A stretch of 64,000 nt of DNA, taken from positions 4,967,351 to 5,031,350 of the forward strand of contig JABBOT010000004.1 of NCBI GenBank assembly GCA_016165875.1, in the 5' to 3' direction. The stretch comes from Acanthopleura granulata (taxonomy: Eukaryota > Mollusca > Polyplacophora > Chitonida > Chitonidae). This document shows, piece by piece, positions 1 to 9,945 of this stretch. The translations under genes were made by a program, and so were the position numbers. Positions within the stretch are counted from its first letter, which is position 1. Every line of letters begins with the position of its first letter. The notes beneath the pieces were generated by a model, which was given only the letters and a program-made list of their open reading frames with translations, was not told the origin of the DNA and did no database searches.

Positions 1-640
1 TCATTCCAAGCTGGTTCATACTCAGGACAACATTCCATCCTGGCTCATACACACAGGACATCATTCCAATCTGGTTCATACTCAGGACAACATTCCAACC
101 TGGGTCATGCAGAACATCATTCCATCCTGGCTCATACAAACAGGACATCATTCCAACCTGGCTTATACACAGGACATCATTCCAACCTGGCTAATAAATG
201 GGACAACATTCCAACCTGGCTCATACACAGGACAACATTCCCACCTGGCTCATACACAGGACAACATTCCAACCAGGCTCATACACAGGACAATATTCCA
301 ACCTGGCTCATACACACAGGACATCATTCCAACCTGGCTCATGTACAGGACATCATTCCGACCTGGCTCATACACAGGACAACATTCCAACCAGGCTCAT
401 ACACAGGACAACATTCCAACCAGGCTCATACACAGGACAACATTCCAACCAGGCTCATACACAGGACAACATTCCAACCAGGCTCATACACAGGACAACA
501 TTCCAACCAGGCTTATACACAGGACATCATTCCCACCTGGCTCATACACAGAACAACATTCCGACCTGGCTCATACACAGGACAACATTCCAACCAGGCT
601 CATACACAGGACAACATTCCAACCTGGATCATGTACATTA
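1..640. repeat. 29-bp tandem minisatellite, about 22 copies, cut by the left edge
   Basis: Direct head-to-tail repeats with a period of 29 bp (some units 31 bp through an extra CA in the CATACACACAGG part). Each unit carries the landmarks ACAGGACA, CATTCCAACC and GGCTCATAC; the main variable sites are CAACATT/CATCATT and CCTGG/CCAGG. Units at about 365-530 are nearly identical, so that part was probably homogenised most recently. Because 29 is not a multiple of three, the same unit is read in all three frames in turn, which yields long repetitive open frames with no protein meaning. The array ends near 640 in ordinary sequence and lies upstream of the first visible ERMP1 exon, so it probably sits in an ERMP1 intron. 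Confidence 0.97.
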
Positions 641-981
641 CAACATTATTAACATACAGCTCTGATAGACATTTGTATCCAAAACAGTTACAGCAGATCA
701 ACACGATTTTTAGGTTTCTCAATCTGTTATGGCTTTGTTTTAATTCCTCTACATTACCACATAAGGTTCAGGGGCTGACCCACTCCGTCACGTCATCTCC
801 AAATCCAGCTCTCACAGCTTTCACTGCAGCTTTAAGTCAGGAAGGTTCTCAGGTACCTAGAGAATGGTGTTGGTTTACCACCAGTAAACAGCTGTGAAAT
901 GTATAATTAAGATATTATTATAAATAAGATATTGTAAATTCTCCTAACCATATTTCCTTTTTATCATCTAATATTTCACAG
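641..981 (+). other. Intron tail between minisatellite and first visible ERMP1 exon
   Basis: No coding segment recognised. It contains a T-rich stretch and ends in the acceptor TAATATTTCACAG (AG at 980-981). The open frame at 631-897 matches nothing I know and is not needed to explain ERMP1. Confidence 0.5.
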
Positions 982-1184
982 CACATTGACAGAGTCTTCC
1001 ATGATGCTACAGGGCAAGTCATCAAGGCTGATTCTGGTATATTTTATCTGCCACATAGCTACATTGGTACACGACTGATAGAGAAGTTTGCCCCTAAGAT
1101 AGGAACAGGAAAACCAATTCCCTGTGAAGGCCCTTATTGTGGAATGCCCTATTATATCCCATTGGCACGATTTATTGATCCAAG
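982..1184 (+). CDS. ERMP1: ERMP1-like endoplasmic reticulum metallopeptidase, internal exon (C-terminal region, exon 1 of 4 visible)
   Basis: This exon opens in frame right after the acceptor at 980-981 and ends at 1184 before GTAAGT, leaving two bases of a split codon. It encodes about 67 residues beginning HIDRVFHDATGQV and containing ADSGIF and CGMPYYIP. These match the C-terminal luminal region of vertebrate ERMP1 (FHD, RDSGIW and CGFPWYLP motifs). From family knowledge, ERMP1 is a multi-pass ER membrane zinc peptidase of family M28 (Fxna in rodents); its catalytic domain is N-terminal and lies outside this window. The cysteine pair in GKPIPCEGPYCGMP corresponds to a cysteine pair in vertebrate ERMP1 and may form a luminal disulfide (inference). 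Frame stays open and joins the next three exons without a break. Confidence 0.93.
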
Positions 1185-2154
1185 GTAAGTTCTGGAATCC
1201 AATCTGAGAGGTTGCGAGGCTCATTATTTTGAGTTTTAGCCCTTTCATTAGCAGTTTATGAACTGGAGTTGAAACTTAAAAAAGTCTAAACCTAAATCAT
1301 GCCACTTGAATGAAAATATTAGTATTGGTTTGGTTAATGTGTTGGATTATTGTATTAAAAATTGAATATTAGCACTCTTTAATGGCTTTTATAACAGGTC
1401 AAAGTACAAGAATTGTCGCTTATGAAAGGTTGACAAAGCCACGGAGAATATTTAGCACCAATATGATGCATGTACTCAACCATGCCATTGAACTTATGTC
1501 CACAAACGCACATGGTTTAGTGGAAGGTTTGGCAGCAACCTTCAAATGGTCATGGGTTTCCTCTGGGTTTTGTCTAGTTTCCTGCCATAGTACACGTGAA
1601 ATTTTCTTGAGTTGGGTGTAAAATACTACTCAAAACAAATGACAAATTTTAGGGCGTATTGACATTTGACCCTTTCCTAAACAGACTTGGTATTGGAGTT
1701 GAAACTTAAGAATTTCCAAACCTTGATCAGACTACCTGACAGAAAACTTCTGTAACAATACTTCCAGAATGCCAGTTTTTGATGAGGTGCCTTTTTGCGA
1801 ATCTATTGATATAGTTTTCTGAATATACATCCATTTTATATAATTATGTCTTACATGCATTTTCTTCTCTTTGATATTATTATGGCTGACCAAGTTTGCT
1901 ATGTTCTTGAAAAAGTCATTTCAGATTTATCTGCACCTCTCCTACACATTAAGGTTGAGGTGTAGTAAAAATCTAAAGCCGCACAAAGAATAGGACAAAA
2001 TGAGTACTTTGTGAAAAGAAAGAAAAAATGCGTACTCCCCAAACTTAATTACATGCCTTGTGCAGAGTTAGCTTTGAAGTGTGAAGTTGCTTTACGAGAA
2101 CTTCTGGTTTTGTTGTTATGTTGGATTATCTGAAGCCTAATGTTGCAATTTCAG
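1185..2154 (+). other. ERMP1 intron
   Basis: GT-AG intron from GTAAGT to TTGCAATTTCAG, phase 2. It holds a 79-codon open frame at 1382-1621 with no recognisable product, and an imperfectly repeated phrase (GGAGTTGAAACTTAA near 1266 and again near 1696). Nothing else supported. Confidence 0.8.
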
Positions 2155-2270
2155 TGCAGCGTTGTACATACCTGCCTCTGCATTAGCTGTAGAACCACGT
2201 GCTAAGTTCACGCTGGCCAGCAGAACATCTCAGGAAAAAGGTGTACAGAGGCTCACATTCCATGTGACAG
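2155..2270 (+). CDS. ERMP1: ERMP1-like metallopeptidase, internal exon (2 of 4 visible)
   Basis: The first base completes the serine codon split by the previous intron; the exon then reads AALYIPASALAVEPRAK, continues to RLTFHVT and stops at 2270 before GTACCA, leaving one base. In vertebrate ERMP1 the matching stretch contains the YLPAPE-type segment followed by the start of a beta-sandwich-like region (FEATG). Splice phases at both ends fit the neighbouring exons exactly, which is strong evidence for the model. Role is structural or luminal; no catalytic residues are expected here. Confidence 0.92.
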
Positions 2271-2665
2271 GTACCATACCTTTATCTCCCTAGATGTCAT
2301 TTCTTTTGGGCACTCCGATTTCTTTCGCTCATAAAACTCATACCTATTCACTACTTAAATACAGTCTTTGTATATATTGTTTTCTAAGATTAGAATTTAT
2401 ATCTTCATTTTCTCTTGTAAGCTAAATTAATATGTTTCATACATGTACATATAAATTGCTTCTTTTTTTCTGACTATCAAAGCTGTACCTTTTTTTCCTG
2501 TAAACAGATGTACATCACATTCCTACTGTTTTATTGTAGGCGTGTAGTGAAGTCCTAATGAAATACGTGTAAATACTTTTTGGTATATTAAAGTCGCAAA
2601 TATTGTTAATTTCTTTAAGTATAACTGCACTGTAGTAACTGTTTATTTGTGGTCTTCATCTTAAG
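2271..2665 (+). other. ERMP1 intron
   Basis: GT-AG intron, phase 1, rich in A and T, ending CTTCATCTTAAG. No embedded feature recognised. Confidence 0.85.
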
Positions 2666-2850
2666 GTCCTGACCACATGACGGTGTACATAACCCCGCGC
2701 AAGGGTGTGTCCATGGTGGGATGGTCTTTGACAGAGGAACCACCCATCATAACTGAGATGCCGTCCTACTGTGAACTCAACACACATTTCATTTTTTATG
2801 CATATGGTGAAAAACCAGCAAGGCCTTTTGAATTTTCCATTGATTTACAG
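2666..2850 (+). CDS. ERMP1: ERMP1-like metallopeptidase, internal exon (3 of 4 visible)
   Basis: Completes a glycine codon and then reads PDHMTVYITPRKGVSMVGWS, ending FEFSIDLQ before GTATGA at 2851. It aligns with the vertebrate ERMP1 segment GPSHMSFYVRAHKGSTLSQW and the following HGL...FWIEVQV strands. The pattern G-P-x-H-M plus the later W-S is the clearest family signature in this exon. The exon ends in phase 0. GC content is visibly higher than in the flanking introns. Confidence 0.94.
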
Positions 2851-4308
2851 GTATGAAATGTGCAATTTTATTTCCTCATTTGAAATAATAGAAGTTTAAT
2901 ATCATCTACCATGACTCAGTTTTGGTATGTTTCTCTGGTCAGTGATGCTGTGATTATTGGGGGTGTGTCCTTAGGCCTGTGTCTGCTGACACATAACTAA
3001 GCCAAAGCATCACATTGTTGTCTCAGTATCACATTGTCGTCTCCGTACACTTTTCCATATTTCTCCACCGTACATGTAAATCCAGGTACACCACATTTAT
3101 TCAGTGTTTAAATTTGCCAAAAATTTTGAGGCTTCCTTTAAATTTTACCCAATCAAACACTTTGCTAACAGACTACTCAAATTATTAACCACCATAAATA
3201 CAAAACCAACTAATTTATGACCCAGTGTGTTATGTACATTTGATGACATTTATCACCAATATGTTTGACAGTAGCATATATTGTCTCAGTTCAAACTGCA
3301 TATATCCCCAATAGGCCCTTTTTGATCTGCTTTGTCAGTTTAAAATGCACATTATAGATGCTGTTGTTCATTGATTATAGAAATAAGAAGTGTGGAGTCA
3401 TTACAAATTAAGTTCATTAGGTAGACCGAAGGTTTATGGGAAAGAGAAGATGACGTATTTGTAATGATAAAATTAAATCATGTGAGAGTAATATTTTTTC
3501 TTTTTAATTTATCTCAATTGAAGAAATTTTAAGTCAGACACTTCAGTGCTTTGTATGATACCCAGGATAGCCAGTTTAACGTGGAAGTTGATATTAGAAA
3601 CCAACACTTTTGGGACAAAATTAATATGACCTTTGATTAATGGAAGTCGAAAGAATGCCACAGCATCAATGCTAAAACACTTAGGGGATTTTCCAGCATC
3701 TTTGAAAAACATTTTATTCTTAGAGAGAGAGGGAGTGTGAAGTGACGTTAATAAAACAATGAAAAAGGTTATTGTATTTAAATTATTCGATTGGTTTATT
3801 TTATGCTGTTCTCAAGAAATTTTCCCTTCTTTGATGGTTGTCAGGTTTTTTAGAGAAGACTCAAAAAAGGATGGCAGAATTGACTGCACCTTACCAGTTG
3901 TCATGATCTGTTTCTACTTGGTCATGTGGGATATCAATTATCATTGTTTGTTTAATCTAGATACTGAACTAACATCAGATAAGGCCATTCTTAAAAATAT
4001 GTTTGTTGGGCGTAATCTGACCGACCCTCCTAAAAAGTCCCCTACTCAAAAGTTTTTATTGGTGTTTCAATAAAGTTTTTTTCTTCTGTCCATATTAATC
4101 TATATTAATTTCTTTAAAATTCCTGTCTTTTTCAAGAGCCAGAATACAAAAAAAAAAAGAATTCCTTATCGACTGATCCTATCTTATATGATCAGATTAA
4201 GCCCAACAGTCAGGTTTTTAAGGATGGCCTAAAATGAAAAGCTCATCATTGAAATACACACACTTGAGTAAAATTGAGTAAAAGTAGATTTGCTTCCTTT
4301 TCACGTAG
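2851..4308 (+). other. ERMP1 last intron, about 1.46 kb
   Basis: GT-AG intron from GTATGA to TTTTCACGTAG. It holds a short GA run (3722-3733) and an A-run near 4149. The open frame at 3759-4073 is AT-rich, has no family resemblance and lacks splice context, so I treat it as chance. Confidence 0.8.
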
Positions 4309-4479
4309 GTTCCGGATGGGCACAACAAAAGTGCTTCCATTGTGGATGTGGCAATTTCAGGGCATTATCTTCACGGCAGATATGGCACAACACAAGATTT
4401 AGATGATTTACTGAAGCAGCTTCCAGACTGGTCATTAAGCACTGACTTTGTCTCAACTTACGATAGTTATGTTCTGTAA
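4309..4479 (+). CDS. ERMP1: ERMP1-like metallopeptidase, last coding exon with stop codon
   Basis: Opens in phase 0 with VPDGHNKSASIVDVAISGHY and ends LPDWSLSTDFVSTYDSYVL followed by TAA at 4477-4479. It matches the conserved C-terminus of ERMP1: the AAHYLSGE-like motif, the [KQ]x[FL]PDW motif and the final TYD-aromatic tail, and it ends at the same point as vertebrate ERMP1. The four exons together encode 224 residues plus the stop. No frameshift or internal stop is seen, so this end of the gene looks intact. Function is known only from the family (ER peptidase; roles in ovarian follicle organisation and ER stress reported for mammals). Confidence 0.95.
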   Translation, partial: VPDGHNKSASIVDVAISGHYLHGRYGTTQDLDDLLKQLPDWSLSTDFVSTYDSYVL

Positions 4480-6805
4480 AAATTCATCTGTTTCATGGCA
4501 ATTGCTACAGATACGCCTTTTTGAGGCTTCACAAAGTTTACCTTTCACTGAAGGACATGTCTGTATGTAGTGGGCTGGAAATAGCCATTCTAATCTTGAG
4601 CTGGATAAGCTGTATTTGCCTTGTCTGATTATAGGAGCTGTATTTGACATTTTTGATGTACAACTGATTGATTGTCGCTACATGCAACTTTACAAGTTTT
4701 ATTTAAGAATTCATTTCTTACATACAATTTTATAATACATGCCTGTATGTATCTATATATATATATATATCTTTTGTTTGTATCATCACAAAAGGGTATA
4801 ATTATATATTCAAAGTAATTTTAGATGATTTTTTTTAAATAAGTGCTGAGAATCTATTTGCAATATGGTTCATTCAATTATAGATACATTCAGGTTTTAT
4901 ATAATGGCAGCTAAAAGTACCTTTAAGTGAAATATTATTGTGTAGTATAGCAAAGTCCTGATATAAAGGTGATGTAATATGTATACCAGCTCCGGCAGTA
5001 AGAATACTTTTTATCAAGTTGATTTCTATACTTGTTTGGGCAGGTATATATACCCCTTTAGATTTTATACATGTAACTGTTAAACTGTATAGTTAATGGA
5101 TTCTTAGACCTCTGTTTACTGTAGGTTTGCTTGTCTGAGCAAGTTTTTCGCTTTAAGTCGATTTTCAGCATGAAACTAACAAATGTGAATTGTCTTGTCG
5201 AGGAAAATGGTTACTCCTCCTACCTCAATTTTCACAACAGTGTGCAATTTTTCCTTTCAATGCAAACTGCTCTGGTAAGTTAAAGTTTCAGCTACGTTTT
5301 CATAAATGACCGTCATCTGTTTATCCAATATGGCAGCTATGGCAGACTAACAACTGCCAAGCGCTCTGAGTGGCCATCAGACTTATGTTCAGCTACTTTG
5401 TCCAAGCAGTGCTTTTGGCCTTCGTTATGGCAAGGTGGAGTGCCACACCAGATAAAAACACGATTAGGGTTCAGTTACATGTGCACTGGTGTAGGTCCGT
5501 GTCCACAGCTCTTCCAAAATAACTAACTTTGTCTTATTTGTTTTCTTTTCTTGTAAGCCAAATAAGGCAATATGTAGCTCCTGGTGGAGGAGAATTGTGA
5601 TGGTAAAATGGTAAATTCTATGTAGAGTAGAGATGTATTAATTGAGTGAGAGTGGATTATGGTGCGCTTAATGGTTCTGGTGTGGTGCGTGTCAAAGGCA
5701 TGCCGAGTCTAGAATTCAGGGGTATTAGTAGGCCTGGGGTAAGAATACTTTTTGTGCAATTGCTTTTTGTAATTTTTTAATTTACATTAAGGATACCAGA
5801 CATCAGAATCCCTAAGGAGTGAAATGTGGCCAATCTCATTTAAAGATGAAAACAAAATTCGAATTTTAAATACCTTAAATTTGACAAAAGCGTAACATAT
5901 TGTGAACCAAGGCAGTTGTGCTGTGCGCCATTGAGGGAGGAATCTGTAAACATATTCTGGCAGGTTTTGTTTAGCAATGTTATGATAAAACACCAGTTTA
6001 CACTTTCATGGAGCATGATGTGTTTTAAACTTAAAGCAGGTAGGTTGATATGTTTACATTTTAACTAGAGGTGGGACAGTTCTTGATTGAAATTAATTTA
6101 CAAATGAATTGATCCCAAATTTTGTCACACATAGTACTCCTCCAGACATTTTGGTCTTTTCTCCCTTTCTTTTTTTGAGATGGTTGTGTGTTGAAGTACT
6201 TTTATTCCTCGTGTATTAAATTGGCCAAAAAATAACATTTTGATGAACAGTTTTGATTTTTTTCCAACTTTTCCCTTATTTTCATTAATATGAAAGTTAG
6301 GTATACGCGAAAAGCTTCTTTGATATCATCAGTGGTTTAGTTTTCAGAATATATATACATATATATAGCCGTATTTCCATATTTCATCAATATTTTGATC
6401 TCCAGAAGGTAAAATGTGAAATTCTGCTTACAAGGGGTTCTAGTAGTCTTAATATTTTGTACATGGAGGCTTCAGTCGCTGTTGTAATTTCTACATTCCC
6501 GCTGCTTTGGCATGTTTGTAGGCTGTTTTGTCATTGTTTTTTAAGGGTCAAATCGTTGGGCCATATTTTAACTTCTAGAAAACTGTTCAGCTTTAAAACC
6601 TTATCTTGTTTGTAAATACATGTACCTGTGCTTTACATTCAGAGGATTGTTCGTTTATTTTATGCACCTTGCAAATCACTGTTGGAAATTCGCTGTTAAT
6701 TATATATCATGGGTTGGTGTTACTACATTAATTGTTGAACCTTTAAACATATATAAACCCATTTGCATAATGCATGGATAAATAAATTATAACCCTGAAA
6801 TATTG
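4480..6805 (+). other. ERMP1: Probable ERMP1 3' UTR
   Basis: Starts directly after the ERMP1 stop. The first canonical AATAAA followed by a fitting downstream region is at 6781-6786, with a T/G-rich stretch (TTGCTGTTGT) just after it, so a 3' UTR of about 2.3 kb is plausible. It contains a short TA repeat (4758-4772) and two near-identical phrases (GTAAGAATACTTTTT near 4998 and 5740). An earlier, non-canonical poly(A) site cannot be excluded, in which case the UTR is shorter. Confidence 0.5.
6781..6786 (+). terminator. ERMP1: Candidate ERMP1 polyadenylation signal AATAAA
   Basis: Canonical hexamer on the gene strand, within ATAAATAAATTATAACC and followed within 30 bases by a T/G-rich element. 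It is the first good candidate after the stop codon at 4477. Confidence 0.5.
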
Positions 6806-7518
6806 CTGTTGTACGGCCTTCCTTTGTATAGTAGTAAATTTTGTGTGAAACAAGTAAGTTGCCCTAAATTGCTGTGAATGAAATATCTATCCATTCCAGA
6901 CTGCAGAGCTTCAGGGTGGCCCATGGGCTCTGGACAATATTAGCTATGAAAGGAATTTTGTACTAAGCACATGCACTGCTTGGTGTGCCCTGGTAGAAAC
7001 GTCTGAGGTAAATTTTGTTTGGAAACCAGCTCCTTTACTCACACATACATGTATTACCTGCTTGTGTTGGCTTCAATATTACACCCTTCTGGAAAACATT
7101 TTAATACTACTCTCGTGCATACGTATGTATCCGTTCCTGGCTAATTCGTGAATTTTAAATGGTGCTTTAGTTGAGCTAAACGTTTTGCTACATAATTGTT
7201 ATCCCCTGCGTAAATATAAAACCTGATGCCCGCCTTCACCTATGAAAGTCTCAAATGATCGATTCCAGAGAATCACAGATTTCAGCTCTAATGCACGGTA
7301 AATCTTCAGCATTGATCATGACCATGATTTGCTGTCACGGGATAGATAACCTGTTCACGATATGTACTATTGTTCTACTGCTTTGTTTACATTTGAATTA
7401 ATTGCCCCTGCCTTTATATGTAGACACTCTACAGGGATGTTAGCCATCCAGCTAACAGCCAGTCCTGTGGGCCAATTGAAACTCTGTAAGTAAAGTGCTA
7501 GCTGTGTTTCGTGTTTTT
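6806..7518. other. Intergenic, no defended gene
   Basis: AT-rich sequence between the ERMP1 poly(A) signal and the Gypsy element. A 108-bp exon-like block at 6900-7007 is discussed in the findings. Nothing else recognised. Confidence 0.5.
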
Positions 7519-7689
7519 TGACCGTCCGGGAGTTGAATAATCGAACACCACTGAAATTCTGCTTGATCGAACGAGTCAACTGTTTACTGAGAATCACATC
7601 AGAATGTATAATGCTCGGTCCTGCACTGTAGGACCAGTAGGTTGGCAAAACTATACTTATTCGAAACGGACTTCATACGAATTGCGTCA
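7519..7689 (-). repeat. 3' LTR of the Gypsy element
   Basis: Reads TG...CA at its ends on the minus strand. It shares long segments with 9781-9945, for example CGAACGAGTCAAC, TAATGCTCG, CCTGCACTG and AACTATACTTATT. The polypurine tract lies directly beside it. The minus-strand open frame at 7367-7648 runs through it by chance. Confidence 0.85.
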
Positions 7690-7691
7690 CA

Positions 7692-7701
7692 TCCCCCTTT
7701 T
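7692..7701 (-). other. Polypurine tract of the Gypsy element
   Basis: On the minus strand AAAAGGGGGA immediately precedes the LTR start (TGTGACG). This is where plus-strand DNA priming occurs in LTR retrotransposons and it fixes the element's orientation. Confidence 0.75.
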
Positions 7702-7989
7702 CAACACAGGGGTAGTTAATAAACAATTTTGAAAGCAAGCATAACTTTAAAGACCAGTTCTTCTTAGAGAATTTACTAACTCAAAAATTAAGTAAGTTTA
7801 ACAGTCACTGAAATGGACAAGTAATATCTGCTGAAAAGAATGATTAAACTCTATCATATATCTGAACACTGAATTTAACTTTAACACGCCGGGATTGTCC
7901 AGGGCATACACAGCTGGTAGCAAAGTCACCAATTTGAAAGTGTGCTGGCTTTCGCACCACTCTTCCGGATGAAGTGTACAGCTAGTGCT

Positions 7990-8450
7990 TGGGTTGTTCA
8001 GGGGTTACTTCCTGCAGCAGCGGACTGGTCGCCCTGCAAACGGGAGAATCTTCCCTTTCTCGTGTTTGTGTTGGGAGTGTATACGTCTGGTATTCCCATA
8101 TCTCGGTCGGTCTTTATTTGAAGCTCTAAGATCGCGACAGTGTCTTCTAAAGCGTCTTCCCTCTTCGGTTTGAATGCTGTAAGAACGTATATCTACTCGT
8201 CAGTCAACAATTGTTTTTGTTCAGTTTCTACGTTGACTTGTTGCAGGGAGAAGAGTCATTGTTCTTCGTCAAAATAATTCTAGTCCTGAAGAACTAGCAA
8301 TTTCTTCTGCTAGTGTGTTTCTCCACTCTAGCAAAGAAATAATTTTTGGCATGCAGAGATTTGGCCATGATCTTCTTGACGGTCTTTTACGGCGCTTTCC
8401 TCTTGGCCAATCGACCGTGGGTAGCATGACCAAGAAGTCAAATGCTTGAA
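7990..8450 (-). pseudogene. Gypsy integrase C-terminal region, broken
   Basis: Minus-strand pieces in shifting frames resemble the end of a Gypsy pol: SLLEWRNTLAEE followed by RRTMTLLP (in intact relatives LLxWRNTP...RRTRTxLP), then RSYSIQTEEGRRFRRHCRDL, which matches the RSYxVETxxGRxxRRNRRHL signature of the integrase tail. At least two in-frame stops and several frame changes separate them. Not expected to make a protein. Confidence 0.8.
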
Positions 8451-8451
8451 C

Positions 8452-8700
8452 TCACTTATCAGCAAACTTCTTGAACACTGAAGAATTGAATGGCGGTCCA
8501 TTGTCTGATATGAAATGAACAGGAATTACATGGTGGGCAAACTGTGATTTCATCATCTTTATCACTGTTGTAGCTGTTTTGGCATGTAATCGATCAATCT
8601 CAAAGTAGTTGGAGTAATAATGTGCCAATATCAGGTAATACTTGTCGTCAAATTCAAATAAATCACAACCCACTTTTACCATTAGCGACTGGGAATTTCA
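8452..8700 (-). pseudogene. Gypsy integrase core (DDE) fragment
   Basis: The frame includes KVGCDLFEFDDKYYLIL and HVIPVHFISDNGPPFNS. These hold the first and second catalytic aspartates of the retroviral-type integrase core (the D in CDLFEF and the D in SDNG). The segment that should carry the catalytic glutamate lies just beyond, near 8400, in a different frame. The core is therefore split and presumably inactive. Confidence 0.88.
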
Positions 8701-8742
8701 TGACTGATGAGAGTCTCAATCTGTTGGCTGTGCTGTAGAGTG

Positions 8743-9000
8743 TTATAGGTGTAGCACATACTTAGCAAATGTGTAGTCCTTTATTATGTTCGCCCAGTAC
8801 ACTGACTCTTTGGTGCGTTGTATGCATGATTGAAGACCAATATGTAATGAATAGAGTCGGTCCAAGATATCCGGTCTGACACTATTAGGAACGATAACCC
8901 ATTCACCTTTAAACACTATTCCGTTCTGAAGAGAGAGTTCATCTCTGAAGCGGAAGTGTTCCTGTACTGCAATGGGAGATATTCCTTTCTGTCTGGCCAT
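8743..9000 (-). pseudogene. Gypsy integrase zinc-binding region fragment
   Basis: Open stretch with FRDELSLQNGIVFKG, then a VPNSVRPDILDRLYSLHIG segment and RTKESVYW. This is the layout of the integrase H2C2 region of Gypsy pol (usual form: LxVxDGLLLRGxRIVIPxxLRxxxLxxLHxGHxGIxxxxxRARxxVYWPG). The second histidine of the usual HxGH appears lost (HIGLQS), a sign of decay. Confidence 0.85.
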
Positions 9001-9212
9001 CCATTCTGTACCACTGTCTTCATTATTGACATGGTTGGATCCGTTGAAGTGGCTGTTTGAATTACATCTAGCTCTACCCGCTTGTTGGAGATAGCAAGAT
9101 ATTCAATCATATTGATGGATTCTCTGTCAATAGCTGTTGGATATATGTTGTCAATCAGCATAACATCTCCATGGTTATTAGTAGCTGCCTTAGAATGTGG
9201 TAAGTAAGTACA

Positions 9213-9780
9213 ACTCAGTGCATCAGCAAGTTATCTTTCTTGTAAGTCACATCATAGCCGAACTTTTGCAGGCGCAATAACATGTGTTGTAGTCTCTTTG
9301 GAGCACTATGCAGGCATTTGCGAACCATCGATTCCAGTGGTTTATGGTCGGATTCAATTCTCACTTTCCTTCCATGTACTGTTCTAACTTTTCCATCCCA
9401 AAGACGACTGCGAGCATTTCTCGTCAATCTGTGCGACATTCTTCTCTGCAGAAGACAAAGAACAAGATGTATAGGCCTCAGGTTGGCCATTTTGCAGAAG
9501 ACATGCTCCAAGTCAATCTTGAGACGCGTCGCATTGGAGTACTGTGTCAGGTTTGTCGTCGAAATACCTCAACACAGGAGGACTTGACAGGATGTCTTTA
9601 ACTTCCTGAAGACATTTTTCCATGGACTTTCTCATCCCAGAAAAAAGTGGTTCTCGGAAGAGTCGAGCCATCTGTACCACCAGCTCACAAAAATCACTAA
9701 TATCGGTCGATATAAGCTTCAGATTCGACACACGGCTGAACGGGAACGTCATCCCACTTCCCACAATGTTTCGTTCTTTT
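9213..9780 (-). pseudogene. Gypsy reverse-transcriptase tail and RNase H, frameshifted
   Basis: The upper part (9513-9780) reads EVKDILSSPPVLRYFDDK and then LQCDASQD, the RT connection and start of RNase H (catalytic D in CDAS). The lower part (9215-9500) reads VRIESDHKPLESM then SAPKRLQHMLLRLQKF, the ESDHKPLE and PxRLQRMLLRLQxYD signatures of Gypsy RNase H. The linker that normally carries AYASR...EKNYAQIEKE is scrambled by frameshifts near 9420-9510. The RT palm with YxDD is missing altogether, so the left end is a deletion joint. Confidence 0.9.
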
Positions 9781-9945
9781 TGATCACCCGAGTGTTTCAT
9801 AATCGAACAACACGGAAGTTCGGCCTGAGCGAACGAGTCAACAGTTTACTGAAGATGACATCAGATCGTACAATGCTCGTTCCTGCACTGCAGTACCAGA
9901 GGAGTATGAAAAACTATACTTATTGGAAACGGACGAATGACGTCA
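9781..9945 (-). repeat. 5' LTR of the Gypsy element
   Basis: Partner of 7519-7689 in the same orientation, ending ...GTGATCA on the minus strand directly before the pol remnant. No primer-binding site could be identified confidently beside it. Its outer boundary is set by where similarity to the other LTR stops (near GACGTCA). Confidence 0.8.

Larger units (their letters stand above)
7519..9945 (-). mobile_element. Old, internally deleted Ty3/Gypsy LTR retrotransposon
   Basis: Two direct repeats bound the block: 7519-7689 and 9781-9945. Between them, on the minus strand, lie in order a reverse-transcriptase tail with RNase H, an integrase zinc-binding region, an integrase core and an integrase C-terminal region, which is the Ty3/Gypsy pol order. 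A polypurine tract adjoins the downstream LTR. Gag, protease and most of RT are absent: the RT tail begins almost immediately inside the upstream LTR, so this is a deletion derivative of about 2.4 kb. Frameshifts and stops run throughout. The LTRs agree at roughly three quarters of positions by eye, which implies an old insertion. A clear target-site duplication is not visible (TTTTT on the left, CCCTC on the right). Confidence 0.88.

Noticed and set aside
107..665. Two long plus-strand frames rich in TRLIHRTTFQPGSYT-type repeats
   Set aside because: They are translations of the 29-bp minisatellite; the unit is read in all frames and the array has no start, splice or conservation support.
976..1248. 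90-codon minus-strand frame
   Set aside because: Antisense shadow of the ERMP1 exon at 982-1184.
7367..7648. 93-codon minus-strand frame
   Set aside because: Runs through the Gypsy 3' LTR and its flank; no protein resemblance.
9282..9601. Plus-strand frames of 97-101 codons
   Set aside because: Antisense shadows of the minus-strand Gypsy RNase H remnant.
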